Below, piece by piece: positions 26,056 to 34,902 of a DNA stretch of 64,000 bases (position 1 is its first letter; every line of letters begins with the position of its first letter). The notes beneath the pieces are model-generated. The model searched no databases and was not told the DNA's origin. It worked only from the letters and a program-made list of their open reading frames with translations. The position numbers and the translations under genes were made by a program. The stretch is from CADEDV01 sp964437415 (GTDB lineage Bacteria > Bacteroidota > Bacteroidia > Chitinophagales > Chitinophagaceae): positions 62,001-126,000 of the forward strand of contig CAYTGN010000003.1 of assembly GCA_964437415.1 (NCBI GenBank). The letters run 5' to 3'.

Positions 26056-27197
26056 TGGTCCTGGTTTTTGTTTTTGAGTAATACTTTATAGCCCGACTTG
26101 ACCTGCACGCGGACGAGTTTTGCTTTTTTGCTGATAAGCGATTTGACAGCACCGATGCCGGTGGCAGTAGCCTGGGCTTTGAAAGAAGGATCAAGCGTGG
26201 TCATATCGCCGAGCGACAAAGAGTTATTCAACGATTCCTTTGCCACATCTCTATTGATCGTGCCGGGAATATAGATACCGGGCAGACCGTCCATATCATA
26301 TACCTCCAGCTTTACATTGAACAGATTTTTTCCGCAACGGATGGAATTAATTTCAACCACCAGTCTTTCGCCATCGAGGGAAGCAATACCGGAAATCAAG
26401 TTGTCCCTGGGAATCAGTTTTCCATTGATGTAGATATCGGACACCGTTCTGAATTTTACGACCGCACCATTCACGATAGTCTGGTTGGCGGCAATGATCG
26501 CTTCGACTGCATTCTGTTCTTCGAACTCTTTCGGATCGCTGTATGAATAAAATCCTTTTACCAGCGTATCGCTTCCTTTTTCTTTTCTCACTGCGTAAGC
26601 CGCTTCTCTATTCTTCTGTGATCTTTGTTTTACTCTCTCGGGATGCTGTATATCGAGTATCTTATCCAGCGTTGCCCCGAGCTGTTTTATCTCGGGATCT
26701 TCTTCTGCACTCGTACTCATCCGGGTCAACTGATCATAGGATTCGTTTTCTTCTTTTGTCACCGTCTCAAGAGGTGCAGGCTTATTCAGCTCATCCTGCA
26801 GCAACTTCAATTTCTGCATGAGCTGTTCCTCGAGATTGTTCTGCGGTTTCTCATAGAGCGAAGTGTTCAGGCGCTGGCCGTATTTACTCTCACTGGTGAA
26901 ATTTTCCAGCTCATTGCCGAACATCCACTCCGGCACTGTGTCTTTTCTGAAATAAGGATCGGTACGCATCAATTCTTCCCTCTTCAACGAATCCTTATCA
27001 GCCTGGTCATAGAAACCAAGCTTGTCGGTTTTATCATCCTTGAGATTGGCCTCCGGCAGTTCGAGGTTGAGCCCTTTTGTTTCTGCCACTTCTTTTTTTC
27101 GTTTGCCTCCACCCATTGCCCAGAATCCCATTGTAACAAACGGGATTATAAGGACCGGCAGCATCAACATCATTTTTCTTTGCTTCACATTTTTCAT
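26052..27197 (-). CDS. traM: Conjugative transposon protein TraM (VirB10-like)
   Basis: 381 residues. The N-terminal membrane helix MMLMLPVLIIPFVTMGFWAM has a basic cytoplasmic start. A long charged linker follows, then the conserved C-terminal VirB10-like domain (AIIAANQTIVNGAVVKFRTVSDIYING, GISGIASLDGER-type loop, GIYIPGTINRDVAKESLNNSL). It spans the envelope and contacts TraN, encoded immediately downstream, and TraK. It lies six bases after the TraL-like gene. Confidence 0.93.
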   Translation of the reverse strand: MKNVKQRKMMLMLPVLIIPFVTMGFWAMGGGKRKKEVAETKGLNLELPEANLKDDKTDKLGFYDQADKDSLKREELMRTDPYFRKDTVPEWMFGNELENFTSESKYGQRLNTSLYEKPQNNLEEQLMQKLKLLQDELNKPAPLETVTKEENESYDQLTRMSTSAEEDPEIKQLGATLDKILDIQHPERVKQRSQKNREAAYAVRKEKGSDTLVKGFYSYSDPKEFEEQNAVEAIIAANQTIVNGAVVKFRTVSDIYINGKLIPRDNLISGIASLDGERLVVEINSIRCGKNLFNVKLEVYDMDGLPGIYIPGTINRDVAKESLNNSLSLGDMTTLDPSFKAQATATGIGAVKSLISKKAKLVRVQVKSGYKVLLKNKNQDQ

Positions 27198-27203
27198 ACG
27201 CTT

Positions 27204-27599
27204 CTATTTTTGTTGTTGTAAATACATTTCTTCCAGCATTCGCATAGAGTCAGCGAGTCCCGGAGTTATCGTTTGCCCGATGCTATCCATGTAGTTTCGA
27301 TAGTCCTGAATGTCCTGGTATATTTCAGCAGGAATTCTTTCATCATACATTTCCTCCGGTGTTTCATAAGCAGGCCGGGGTGTACGGATGCGGTCAATCT
27401 TTATCTTGGATTTTGGTTTGGATGTGATAGCATCCACGAAAAAGTAAATGCTCAATGAACCTGCGGTAATGCAGAACAGTATCAGGAACAGTTTGAGATA
27501 ACGGAATGCATTCATTCTTCCGGAAAGTTTTTCCTGGAAAGACAAGATGCCTTTCGCAATTTTACCTGCCATTTTCTCTTTGTTCGATTCGGATGTCAT
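27204..27599 (-). CDS. TraL-like small membrane protein
   Basis: 131 residues from ATG 27599. The frame is open to a TTG at 27626, but that would overlap traK by 65 bases, so the ATG is preferred (overlap 38). One membrane helix (YLKLFLILFCITAGSLSIYFFV) is followed by a proline-rich periplasmic part (RTPRPAYETPEEMYDERIP). Position between traK and traM and the single-helix build match TraL of Bacteroides conjugative transposons; sequence alone is weak. Confidence 0.75.
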   Translation of the reverse strand: MTSESNKEKMAGKIAKGILSFQEKLSGRMNAFRYLKLFLILFCITAGSLSIYFFVDAITSKPKSKIKIDRIRTPRPAYETPEEMYDERIPAEIYQDIQDYRNYMDSIGQTITPGLADSMRMLEEMYLQQQK

Positions 27600-28191
27600 T
27601 ATTTTCAATTGTTTTCCATCTTTCAATCAAAAAGCCATGCGAATTGTTATCACTGCGTGATACATTGCGCAGATAGCCTTCAGTAATTAAGCTCCTTGTT
27701 ACGATTGTCGTCGGCCGTATGATCTTCTGCTGCCCCTTGTACAGAAAATAGTATGGATAAGAATTTGTATTGATCGTGATACTGTCTGCTAAAATTTCCT
27801 GCGAAATATTGCCGGAAATCAGGTTGGAATAAAAGCCATTCTCTTTCAGGTTATCGTACTGCTGCTTGGCCGTCGCATCAGCGAGGTAGAGTGCCTTTGT
27901 GATATTGGACTGCACCACTTTTTCATCAGGGTCCATTGTAAAGAAGTAATGATGGAACATTCTTACATGATCCCTTGCCTCCACCGGAACATTGTCTTTG
28001 CGGTCAGCGGCAAAAGCTTCCAACGCTTTGCCATTGGCAAGAATGTAAATACGCTGCTGTGCTTTATTGGAAAACTGGTAGCTGTTGTAGATAATGTAAA
28101 AGCTTAACAGTAATGTGCCTCCTATAACAGCCAGGGAAAAAAGCCTTACCTGCTTAAATGCCGTATCAATATTTTTTGCCTTTCTAAACAT
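27562..28191 (-). CDS. traK: Conjugative transposon protein TraK (VirB8-like)
   Basis: 209 residues from ATG 28191 (MFRKAKNIDTAFKQVRLFSL). The frame is open 39 codons further upstream, but that part is antisense-like to the traJ end and non-homologous. One N-terminal membrane helix (AVIGGTLLLSFYIIYNSY) is followed by a periplasmic domain with ARDHVRMFHHYFFTMDPDEK, diagnostic of TraK. It overlaps the traJ stop by eight bases. Confidence 0.92.
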   Translation of the reverse strand: MFRKAKNIDTAFKQVRLFSLAVIGGTLLLSFYIIYNSYQFSNKAQQRIYILANGKALEAFAADRKDNVPVEARDHVRMFHHYFFTMDPDEKVVQSNITKALYLADATAKQQYDNLKENGFYSNLISGNISQEILADSITINTNSYPYYFLYKGQQKIIRPTTIVTRSLITEGYLRNVSRSDNNSHGFLIERWKTIENNDIRIEQRENGR

Positions 28192-29335
28192 CTTTCTTTC
28201 CGGAGATTTTATCCTTGAAATAACCGTCACTGGCTTTCGAATCAGCCATCGAGTTGGCGATCTTGTTGTACGCCCCACCCAAAGCATCGCGGCCCATACC
28301 TGTCGCACCGGAAGCGGTATTACGAACAGACATTGACGTGATCGAAGTCACTTTCTGCAAGAGTGCATTACTGCCGCCAGCATGAATGATATAATTAGCA
28401 ACACTGGGTACCGTGAAATAGCCCACAATACCGATGATCATGAAGATGAGATAAGCCGTATCAGTTGTAGAAAAAAAGGTATCACCGTGGGTGGCGATCT
28501 GGTGCAGGTCTTCCTTCAGCATATTCTCCTGGATCTTGCCCATGATGCCGCCGAAGATGTTTGCAACCGGCAACCATAAAAAAATATTCAGGTAACGTGC
28601 GATCCACACAGTCAGGGTATGCTGGAAGCCATCGAATACGGCGATGCCAAATACCAGCGGACCGAGGATGGCCAGCACGATCAGGTAAAACGTGCGGATG
28701 GTATTGATACAAAGCGCTGCCGCTTCAAAGATCACCTTCAGTACCTGGGCCATCCATTCCCGGATCATGTTGCGCAGGTTGTATCCCATCTTCGCAAAGG
28801 CGAAGCGGATGTCGTGGCCGATGGCTTTCAGCCAGCCTTCCTTCTTGTCACCATAGTTATATTTATACCAGAGCTTGCGGTCACCGTGCCCACTCTCCCC
28901 GACATACATTTTCCAGGGCGTTGTGGTCTTGATCGCTTCTTCTTTCATTTTGAGCAACTGCTCCACCGCGAGATCGGAATCCTTTACCATCTGTGCCGTA
29001 CCGGTAACGGTCGGCTTCATGAGCTGGTTGATCATCGCGATAACGGATGGAAAAATTAATATACAAAAGCCCAGCACGAAGGGACGGAACAAGGGATAAA
29101 AATCAATTGGCTCCGCCCTTGCGATATGACCCCATACCCGGTAAGCGATATACCAGGTTGCGGCAAAGCCGGCAATCCCCCGGCCAACACCGATCAGCCG
29201 CGAACAAAGCGGCATCATATCATCATAGAGCACATCGAGCACTTCATTCAGTGAACGAATCTTCTGCACCATGCCCTGCGCAAACAGCAATTGGGGTACA
29301 GATAATATTATTATAAGGATGATCAGTTTTTTCAT
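28184..29335 (-). CDS. traJ: Conjugative transposon protein TraJ (VirB6-like)
   Basis: 383 residues. A signal-like first helix (MKKLIILIIILSVPQLLFAQ) is followed by several membrane segments (GIAGFAATWYIAYRVWG, FVLGFCILIFPSVIAMI, YLIVLAILGPLVFGIAVFDGF, YLIFMIIGIVGYFTVPSVANYI) and a Gly/Ser-rich tail. This is the polytopic inner-membrane subunit of the mating channel. It overlaps the upstream gene by four bases. Confidence 0.93.
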   Translation of the reverse strand: MKKLIILIIILSVPQLLFAQGMVQKIRSLNEVLDVLYDDMMPLCSRLIGVGRGIAGFAATWYIAYRVWGHIARAEPIDFYPLFRPFVLGFCILIFPSVIAMINQLMKPTVTGTAQMVKDSDLAVEQLLKMKEEAIKTTTPWKMYVGESGHGDRKLWYKYNYGDKKEGWLKAIGHDIRFAFAKMGYNLRNMIREWMAQVLKVIFEAAALCINTIRTFYLIVLAILGPLVFGIAVFDGFQHTLTVWIARYLNIFLWLPVANIFGGIMGKIQENMLKEDLHQIATHGDTFFSTTDTAYLIFMIIGIVGYFTVPSVANYIIHAGGSNALLQKVTSITSMSVRNTASGATGMGRDALGGAYNKIANSMADSKASDGYFKDKISGKKDV

Positions 29336-29949
29336 TTCAGGCCGTGGATTTTACGCATCAGGTCAATCTCTCTTTGTTCATTATCCCGTTGTACGGACAA
29401 CAAGGCCGTTGAATTATTGAATTCATTCAGGAAACTGTACTGGTCGAGTACTTCCGAATGGATCTTATCAATAGCTTTCAGTCGTTCATCATCCGACATA
29501 CGCAGCCTTCCGGCTGTAATAACCATTGCCAGCTCTTCCAGCTTTTTCAGACTTTCATTAAAAAGATTGCCGTACACTTTTCCCATATACTCTATCTCAG
29601 ACACCGTAAAGCGCTTGCACTCCCTGAATTCGGAAAAGGCGGATTTATATTCCTTTACAATTTTCAACTGGAAGTCTATGATCTCCGCCACTTTCTTATA
29701 CTGGCGGACGGCAGGACTGACAGCGAGCAGCCCATCGAGAAAGGTTTTGTGCAGATTGAAGTTTCCCTGCGAGATATTTTTAATGGTGGTATAACCCGTA
29801 TGAAGAATGTCGTACCCTTTCTTCATGTTCGACAACATCAGCTTTAATTGTGCAAGCTTCTCGACATTCAGCATTAATTGCTTTGCTTCCTGGGACTGGC
29901 CAAAGCCCATTGTTGGAACAATCAATAGTATCAGTAATATTTTTTTCAT
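29332..29949 (-). CDS. TraI-type periplasmic conjugation protein, second tandem copy
   Basis: 205 residues with signal peptide MKKILLILLIVPTMGFGQ and an otherwise helical body. It is a clear paralogue of the gene just upstream: both contain IVKEYK/MVKEYK, a FR..K.FTV.E phrase (FRECKRFTVSEIEYMGKVYGN), NESLK/SESLK, and a C-terminal QR..E..EI...IHGL/LYGL. Proteins at this position in Bacteroidota ICEs are annotated TraI or TerB-like. A VirB5-like role at the pilus or channel tip is an inference from secretion signal and position. ATGA overlap with the upstream gene. Confidence 0.8.
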   Translation of the reverse strand: MKKILLILLIVPTMGFGQSQEAKQLMLNVEKLAQLKLMLSNMKKGYDILHTGYTTIKNISQGNFNLHKTFLDGLLAVSPAVRQYKKVAEIIDFQLKIVKEYKSAFSEFRECKRFTVSEIEYMGKVYGNLFNESLKKLEELAMVITAGRLRMSDDERLKAIDKIHSEVLDQYSFLNEFNNSTALLSVQRDNEQREIDLMRKIHGLK

Positions 29950-30602
29950 AAACCGTAGAGTCTTTTAGAATATTCAATTTCCCCACGCTCATAACTGCGT
30001 TGCAGGCTCATTGCTTTATTCTGGTTATTGAATGATTTCAGATCAAGGAAGGTCTCTTCCATTTTATCAGCAGCGGCATCAATGATCTCCATCCGCTTTG
30101 CATCGGTCATCTGTGTCGTGAAGGAACTGGCGACCAGGAGCAACTGATCAATATTTTTCAGGCTTTCGGAAAGCATTCCATTGTACACGCCTGCCATGAA
30201 GTTCAATTCATCCACTGTAAAATTCTTGTCGGAACGGAAAAGCGCCCAGGCCGCTTTATACTCTTTGACCATCGCCGCCTGATCGGTAATAATATCCTTG
30301 ACCCGGTGATAATACGCCAGCGCATCTTTTACCTTTCGGAGTTCATCGAAATACTCCCTATACAATTCTTTCTGTTTCGTTACCCAGTCAGTGATCTCCG
30401 TGAGCTTTGTCTTTGACATGGTATTCTCTATCGTCTTCTGCGCATTCTGGAGAATGATCGTTTTGTTCTGGAGCTTCTGAATTTTCAAATCCACCGCCAC
30501 GATCACCTTTTTGATACCGGCGCGGATAATTCCGATAATATCAAACTGGGCATTGGCATTAACGGATAGTGCAAGAAACACTATCAGGAATATTCTTTTC
30601 AT
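29946..30602 (-). CDS. TraI-type periplasmic conjugation protein, first tandem copy
   Basis: 218 residues from ATG 30602, which begins the signal peptide MKRIFLIVFLALSVNANAQ. The 20-codon upstream extension is rejected because it would bury the signal. The body is helical and coiled (KIQKLQNKTIILQNAQKTIE) and shares FRSDKNFTVDELNFMAGVYNG and SLQRSYERGEIEYSKRLYGL with its tandem paralogue. It is separated from the cysteine-rich lipoprotein gene by 72 bases with no obvious terminator. Confidence 0.8.
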   Translation of the reverse strand: MKRIFLIVFLALSVNANAQFDIIGIIRAGIKKVIVAVDLKIQKLQNKTIILQNAQKTIENTMSKTKLTEITDWVTKQKELYREYFDELRKVKDALAYYHRVKDIITDQAAMVKEYKAAWALFRSDKNFTVDELNFMAGVYNGMLSESLKNIDQLLLVASSFTTQMTDAKRMEIIDAAADKMEETFLDLKSFNNQNKAMSLQRSYERGEIEYSKRLYGL

Positions 30603-30674
30603 TGTAATAAGTTTAAGAAGGACCGGGCGTAGTCCTTGGTCTGTCCCGGTCCGATTGGCCATAACTAGGAAGCC

Positions 30675-31409
30675 TTACACTGTCAGTTCGCAACCATTGC
30701 AACCACCTTCACAGAAATAGATTTTCTTTCCCTGTGTACCTGATTTGAACGGCAATGAAATTGTTCTCAGCTTGCAAGCCTGTGTACCTTCGCAGTCACA
30801 GGCTGCTTTTTCCAGAAATACTTTTTCATCCTGCACGAGGTAAAAGGAAATGCCCATTACGGAAAACTTACCATAGGCTTCAAGCGGTGAAACATCTTTG
30901 GTAATTTCTTCCACCTGCTTCTGGATGGAAGGATCATTGAAGAAAGAGGATTTGTCTGCCAGGTTGATCACCCGGTCCACACTGTACCCTTTGTAGGTAA
31001 AACGTCCTGTGCAGGAACCGCTGCAGGAACTTTGCAGGCAGCCAAAACCCATCCCGTCAATATAAAAGACGTTGCAGGCCGAACCCGACGCGCTGCATCC
31101 ACAACTGTAGGTCGCATAGACCGGGAGCGTCTTTTCCGTTACATTCTGATCATCCCTGGAAAGAAAGGCAAAGCCATTTGGCAGCTCCACCCTCACTTCC
31201 ATCTGATCATCCGTGATACAGATCTTTGTACCCACCGGCAACATGAGCCCTGTCTCGCCAACCTTGACCGGCTTATCTGCCACGACCTGTTTTTCACAGG
31301 CAGCAGCGACTGCCACACGGCTTGCAGCACCGGCCGCACTCACCGGTTCTTTCTTGTTGCAGGCAAATAGAATGGCCGCAAAAAAACACGCACAAAAACT
31401 TCTCATCAT
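30675..31409 (-). CDS. Cysteine-rich lipoprotein in the tra operon
   Basis: 244 residues. A lipoprotein signal ends at a lipobox (ILFAC, Cys17), so the product is membrane-anchored. The mature part has 14 further cysteines in close clusters: YSCGCSASGSACNVF, FGCLQSSCSGSCTGR, KAACDCEGTQACKL and YFCEGGCNGCELTV. In the periplasm these would form disulphides or bind metal. No family is recognised, and this is not a standard tra gene. The start overlaps the traG stop by four bases, so it is made together with the mating ATPase. Confidence 0.8.
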   Translation of the reverse strand: MMRSFCACFFAAILFACNKKEPVSAAGAASRVAVAAACEKQVVADKPVKVGETGLMLPVGTKICITDDQMEVRVELPNGFAFLSRDDQNVTEKTLPVYATYSCGCSASGSACNVFYIDGMGFGCLQSSCSGSCTGRFTYKGYSVDRVINLADKSSFFNDPSIQKQVEEITKDVSPLEAYGKFSVMGISFYLVQDEKVFLEKAACDCEGTQACKLRTISLPFKSGTQGKKIYFCEGGCNGCELTV

Positions 31410-33862
31410 AATCCTTCGTTTTTATTGGTTAATAATTGAATTGCCTTTTCGATATCGCCTCCGTTTTCTTCAGCGAGTTTCATCAGTTTTACTTTCTCTT
31501 TTTCTTCTGTTGTGTACGCCAGGTATTCCTGCGGTGACACTTCCACCCGGTACACTTTGGAAAGCATTCCGCCCAGGGAGATAAAAACCTCCTTGTATTT
31601 CTTCGTAGGATCGTTGGCTTTGCTGATCGAGAGCACCAGCGTTTTTTCCTTTTCTGTCAGGCCCAAGAGTTCCTGCACCTGGTCGAATTTGTTCTGGTAC
31701 TTGGATTGATCAAGCAATATTTTACAGTCGCTGTTATTGATGATGGCCTGCTTGACGACCGGAGAGGAAATAATATCTTCCACTTCCTGCGTTACGACAA
31801 TCGCTTCGCCGAAAAATTTACGGACTGTCTTGAACAGATACTTGATGTATTCAGCCATTCCTTCTTTGGCAATGGCTTTCCAGGCTTCCTCGATCAGGAT
31901 CATTTTGCGGATACCTTTTAACTTCCGCATCTTGGAGATAAAGACTTCCATGATGATGATCGTCACCACGGGAAATAAGATGGGATGGTCTTTTATATTG
32001 TCCAGCTCAAATACGATGAACCGTTCTTTGAGCATTTCCAGATCCCTTGTCGCATTGAGCAGGTAATCAAATTCACCACCCTTGTAATACGGCCGCAGCA
32101 CGTACAGGAAATTGGAGACATCAAAATCCTTTTCCTTCACTGCATCTGTCTTCAGTACTTCCACAAAATCTTTCTGGAGGAATTCATAGAAAGAATCAAA
32201 GCATCGGAAGGGAACCTGCTTTTCATAGTAAAGCTGCAAAGCATTGGAAAGAGCGACATATTCACTGCGGTTAAACGTCTCGTTGTCTTTCTTCCACAAT
32301 GCCAGCAGCAATGTCTTTATACTCTCTTTCTTTTCTGTATCGAGTGTGTCACCTTCGCCAATATAAAATGGGTTAAAGCGTATGGGGTTCTTTTCATCGT
32401 AGGTGAAATAGTAACCCTTTACCATCTGGCAAAGTCCTTTGTAGCTATGACCCACATCCACCAGCACGATATGCGTTCCCTGTTCGTAATAGGAACGGAC
32501 CATGTGGTTGGTGAAAAAGGATTTTCCTGAACCTGAAGGACCGAGGACAAATTTGTTGCGATTGGTGACAAAGCCCTTTGTCATCGGTTCATCGGATATG
32601 TCCACATGAACCGGACGACCCGACAACCGATCCCCTAAGCGAATACCACAGGGAGAAACGGAAGAACGATAGTTGGTCTCCAGGTTCAAGAAACAGCAAG
32701 CCTGCTCCGCGAAAGTGTCGAAGGTATCGTTCATCGGAAAGTCCGCCGCATTACCCGGTATGCCTGCCCAGAATATCTGCGGTGCACCCGACAGCTCCTG
32801 CTTCGGTACCGCATCCATCTGGGACAGGGCTGATGATACCAGGTTTCTTGTCTCCTTCAACTCATCCTTTGTCTCCGTCCACACCAATACATTAAAATGC
32901 GCCTTCACCGGCTGCCTTGCCTGTGCAATTGCTTCGTTCAGAAAATCATTTGTCGCATCCCGGGATATAGTATTCTCCCTTGAATAGGCAGAAAGGGAAT
33001 GAAGGCGTAATCTTTTTGATTCCAGTTTTTTTATTGTCGCTTGCGCATCCTCGATAAAAATGTACTGGTTGTAAATATGATTGCAGGAAAGCAATTGCCC
33101 CAATGGAGAGGCGAAGCTTACCGAGAATTTTGTTTTGTCTGTGGAGTATTTGTCATAGTTGATCCTCGATCCGCAGTAAGCGGGCAAATCAGCGGCATCC
33201 GCAAGCGTAAATAGCTGACAATACTTTCCACCAACCTGCAAACCCTCATTAAAGGTTATGTCATTTAAGATATAGCTCTGCTCATGCGGTTGCAGGTTCA
33301 GATACCGCTCCACCAGCCCGCAATATTTTTTATTGCCGCTCAGTTCATCATTTGTCAATCGTCTGAGATCTATAAAACCGCTATCCTTTACGATCCGTTC
33401 GAATTGACCGGCACTGTCCAGAAAGTCCTGGAGCAATTGGGGTTTGAGCGTTTGTTCGGGGACAATGGAGCGTCGAAGCAAATTTGAAAATAATGACGAA
33501 CCCGGTTTCCGGCCAGCAGGTTTACGGGTCAGCATAATATAGCACTGGTGATCGAGGTAAGGACGCTCGTTAAAGAAACGCTCCGAACTACGGGACAAAT
33601 AACTTACCCCAATCGCTGAAAAATCAGCGGCGACTTTTGATTCAACGAACCAGTCCTGCTTGTGAAACACTGTACCAGCGGGGAGAATCTTCAGGGCACG
33701 AATTAATGATTGGTGCAATGATTCATACTCCGCATCGCTTAATGTGAACAGCTCCGGTAAATGAACTTCATACACGATCGTTACATCGCCTTGCTTGGAG
33801 AGTATGCAATCGTGTTCGACACCAAACAGCGGTAATATGTCATCCAGATTCTTTGTGCTCAC
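31406..33862 (-). CDS. traG: Conjugation ATPase TraG (VirB4-like)
   Basis: 818 residues, normal for Bacteroides-type TraG. Walker A is LGPSGSGKSFFTNHM (about residue 440) and Walker B is MILIEEAWKAIAKEG (about 657). The N-terminal domain (LPLFGVEHDCILSKQGDVTIVYEV) is the CagE/TrbE-VirB4 type. This energises the type IV secretion channel; it is not the VirD4 coupling protein. It is the first gene of the large tra operon, 18 bases behind a promoter module shared with the traE operon. Confidence 0.96.
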   Translation of the reverse strand: MSTKNLDDILPLFGVEHDCILSKQGDVTIVYEVHLPELFTLSDAEYESLHQSLIRALKILPAGTVFHKQDWFVESKVAADFSAIGVSYLSRSSERFFNERPYLDHQCYIMLTRKPAGRKPGSSLFSNLLRRSIVPEQTLKPQLLQDFLDSAGQFERIVKDSGFIDLRRLTNDELSGNKKYCGLVERYLNLQPHEQSYILNDITFNEGLQVGGKYCQLFTLADAADLPAYCGSRINYDKYSTDKTKFSVSFASPLGQLLSCNHIYNQYIFIEDAQATIKKLESKRLRLHSLSAYSRENTISRDATNDFLNEAIAQARQPVKAHFNVLVWTETKDELKETRNLVSSALSQMDAVPKQELSGAPQIFWAGIPGNAADFPMNDTFDTFAEQACCFLNLETNYRSSVSPCGIRLGDRLSGRPVHVDISDEPMTKGFVTNRNKFVLGPSGSGKSFFTNHMVRSYYEQGTHIVLVDVGHSYKGLCQMVKGYYFTYDEKNPIRFNPFYIGEGDTLDTEKKESIKTLLLALWKKDNETFNRSEYVALSNALQLYYEKQVPFRCFDSFYEFLQKDFVEVLKTDAVKEKDFDVSNFLYVLRPYYKGGEFDYLLNATRDLEMLKERFIVFELDNIKDHPILFPVVTIIIMEVFISKMRKLKGIRKMILIEEAWKAIAKEGMAEYIKYLFKTVRKFFGEAIVVTQEVEDIISSPVVKQAIINNSDCKILLDQSKYQNKFDQVQELLGLTEKEKTLVLSISKANDPTKKYKEVFISLGGMLSKVYRVEVSPQEYLAYTTEEKEKVKLMKLAEENGGDIEKAIQLLTNKNEGL

Positions 33863-33879
33863 TTATACCGATTAAGGCA

Positions 33880-33940
33880 CAAATATGGGCGAGTGTGAAG
33901 GCGGGAACGTTATGAAAAAGGAATAAAGGTTTGTGATTTA
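33880..33940 (-). promoter_or_regulatory. tra promoter module, copy upstream of traG
   Basis: On the minus strand a CATATTTG -7-like box (33880-33887, one mismatch to TAnnTTTG) is preceded by a conserved block covering 33909-33938 whose plus strand starts GTTATGAAAAAGG and ends GGTTTGTGA. The same two blocks with the same 29-base offset occur upstream of the traE operon at 41974. Confidence 0.6.
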
Positions 33941-33951
33941 GGGAATCTGCT

Positions 33952-34902
33952 TTATGCCAAGCTGAATTTTTCGACAATGGCCTTGACCTGGGGAAAATGT
34001 TGCCTAGCTAATTTCCAACTATCCGGGTTTTCTGAGAGGAGGCGATAAGTAATTTCTTCGGTCCGTTCCTTTTTAAAATGCATGTACAACACATTTGCTT
34101 TCCCGCTAACGGAGCCGAGAATCTTTGCCCGTTCATTGAGGTCATCCATTTTGAAATTCTGGAAGTATTTTCTTATCTCCGACATTTTTTGTCCATATCT
34201 TTTCCTTGAATGCTTATTTCCCAACAATTTCGAGCTGAACCTAGGAGGATCAGACTCCTTCAGATCAATGTACTGAAGTTCTTTTTCAATTCGTTTAAAA
34301 CACCTGCTGTAATAAAGCGCTTCCGAAGGATAACTATTATGACTTAGGAAATGGGCTTGTGCAATCAATTCAATGCAATGAAGACAAAATTCTGTAGAGT
34401 AGGTGTCACTTTCAGCATATTGAGAGAACATTCTTGCCGAAAGCGTCTTAGCTTGTAATTTATCACGCTTTGCCTTTCGCTTGCCTTCGATGCTAGGCAA
34501 TTGTAAAATGCGATCGAGACTTTCAAATAGATTTTTTTTATCTGAACACTCGTGACTTTTTAACATAAAAGCAGTAAATCCTTTTTCCATAGAATCCTTA
34601 CAAATATTCAGCAAGGTCCGGTCATTGGATGCCCTGTCGGGACCCCCACCTGTCAACAATATGCAGATAACGTGAGGAAACTGGCTATTGATCCATGCTC
34701 CAAAATCAGTCCCCCTGTGTTCCCCGATAAACTGATCTATTATTGCCACATCAATTTCATCTCCTTTCTCCAATAGAAATTCCTTTACGATGCTTATATC
34801 GTAACCAAATTTCAAAACATTACCCGGGCCGAATGATTCATACTCGGATAAATCATCCACCAATGTTTTCATTTCCTCATCATCAACAACAATTACTTTC
34901 AT
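33952..34902 (-). CDS. Receiver-domain protein without a DNA-binding output domain
   Basis: 316 residues. The N-terminal receiver has the acidic pair in VIVVDDEE (D7, D8), phospho-acceptor D56 in VAIIDQF, the threonine of CILLTGGG and a lysine in AFMLKSHE. The remaining 190 residues are helical and basic (GKRKAKRDKLQAKTL; RKRYGQKMSEIRKYF) with no recognisable HTH or enzymatic domain. The start overlaps the kinase-like gene by four bases. It probably signals by protein contact rather than direct DNA binding, but this is inference. Confidence 0.75.
   Translation of the reverse strand: MKVIVVDDEEMKTLVDDLSEYESFGPGNVLKFGYDISIVKEFLLEKGDEIDVAIIDQFIGEHRGTDFGAWINSQFPHVICILLTGGGPDRASNDRTLLNICKDSMEKGFTAFMLKSHECSDKKNLFESLDRILQLPSIEGKRKAKRDKLQAKTLSARMFSQYAESDTYSTEFCLHCIELIAQAHFLSHNSYPSEALYYSRCFKRIEKELQYIDLKESDPPRFSSKLLGNKHSRKRYGQKMSEIRKYFQNFKMDDLNERAKILGSVSGKANVLYMHFKKERTEEITYRLLSENPDSWKLARQHFPQVKAIVEKFSLA

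Noticed and set aside
26625..27221. 198-codon plus frame opposite traM
   Set aside because: It lies within the conserved traM gene and starts and ends without signals; it is a shadow frame.
32575..32995. Two overlapping plus frames of about 105 codons opposite traG
   Set aside because: Shadows of the traG coding sequence; proline/histidine-rich composition is typical of antisense frames.
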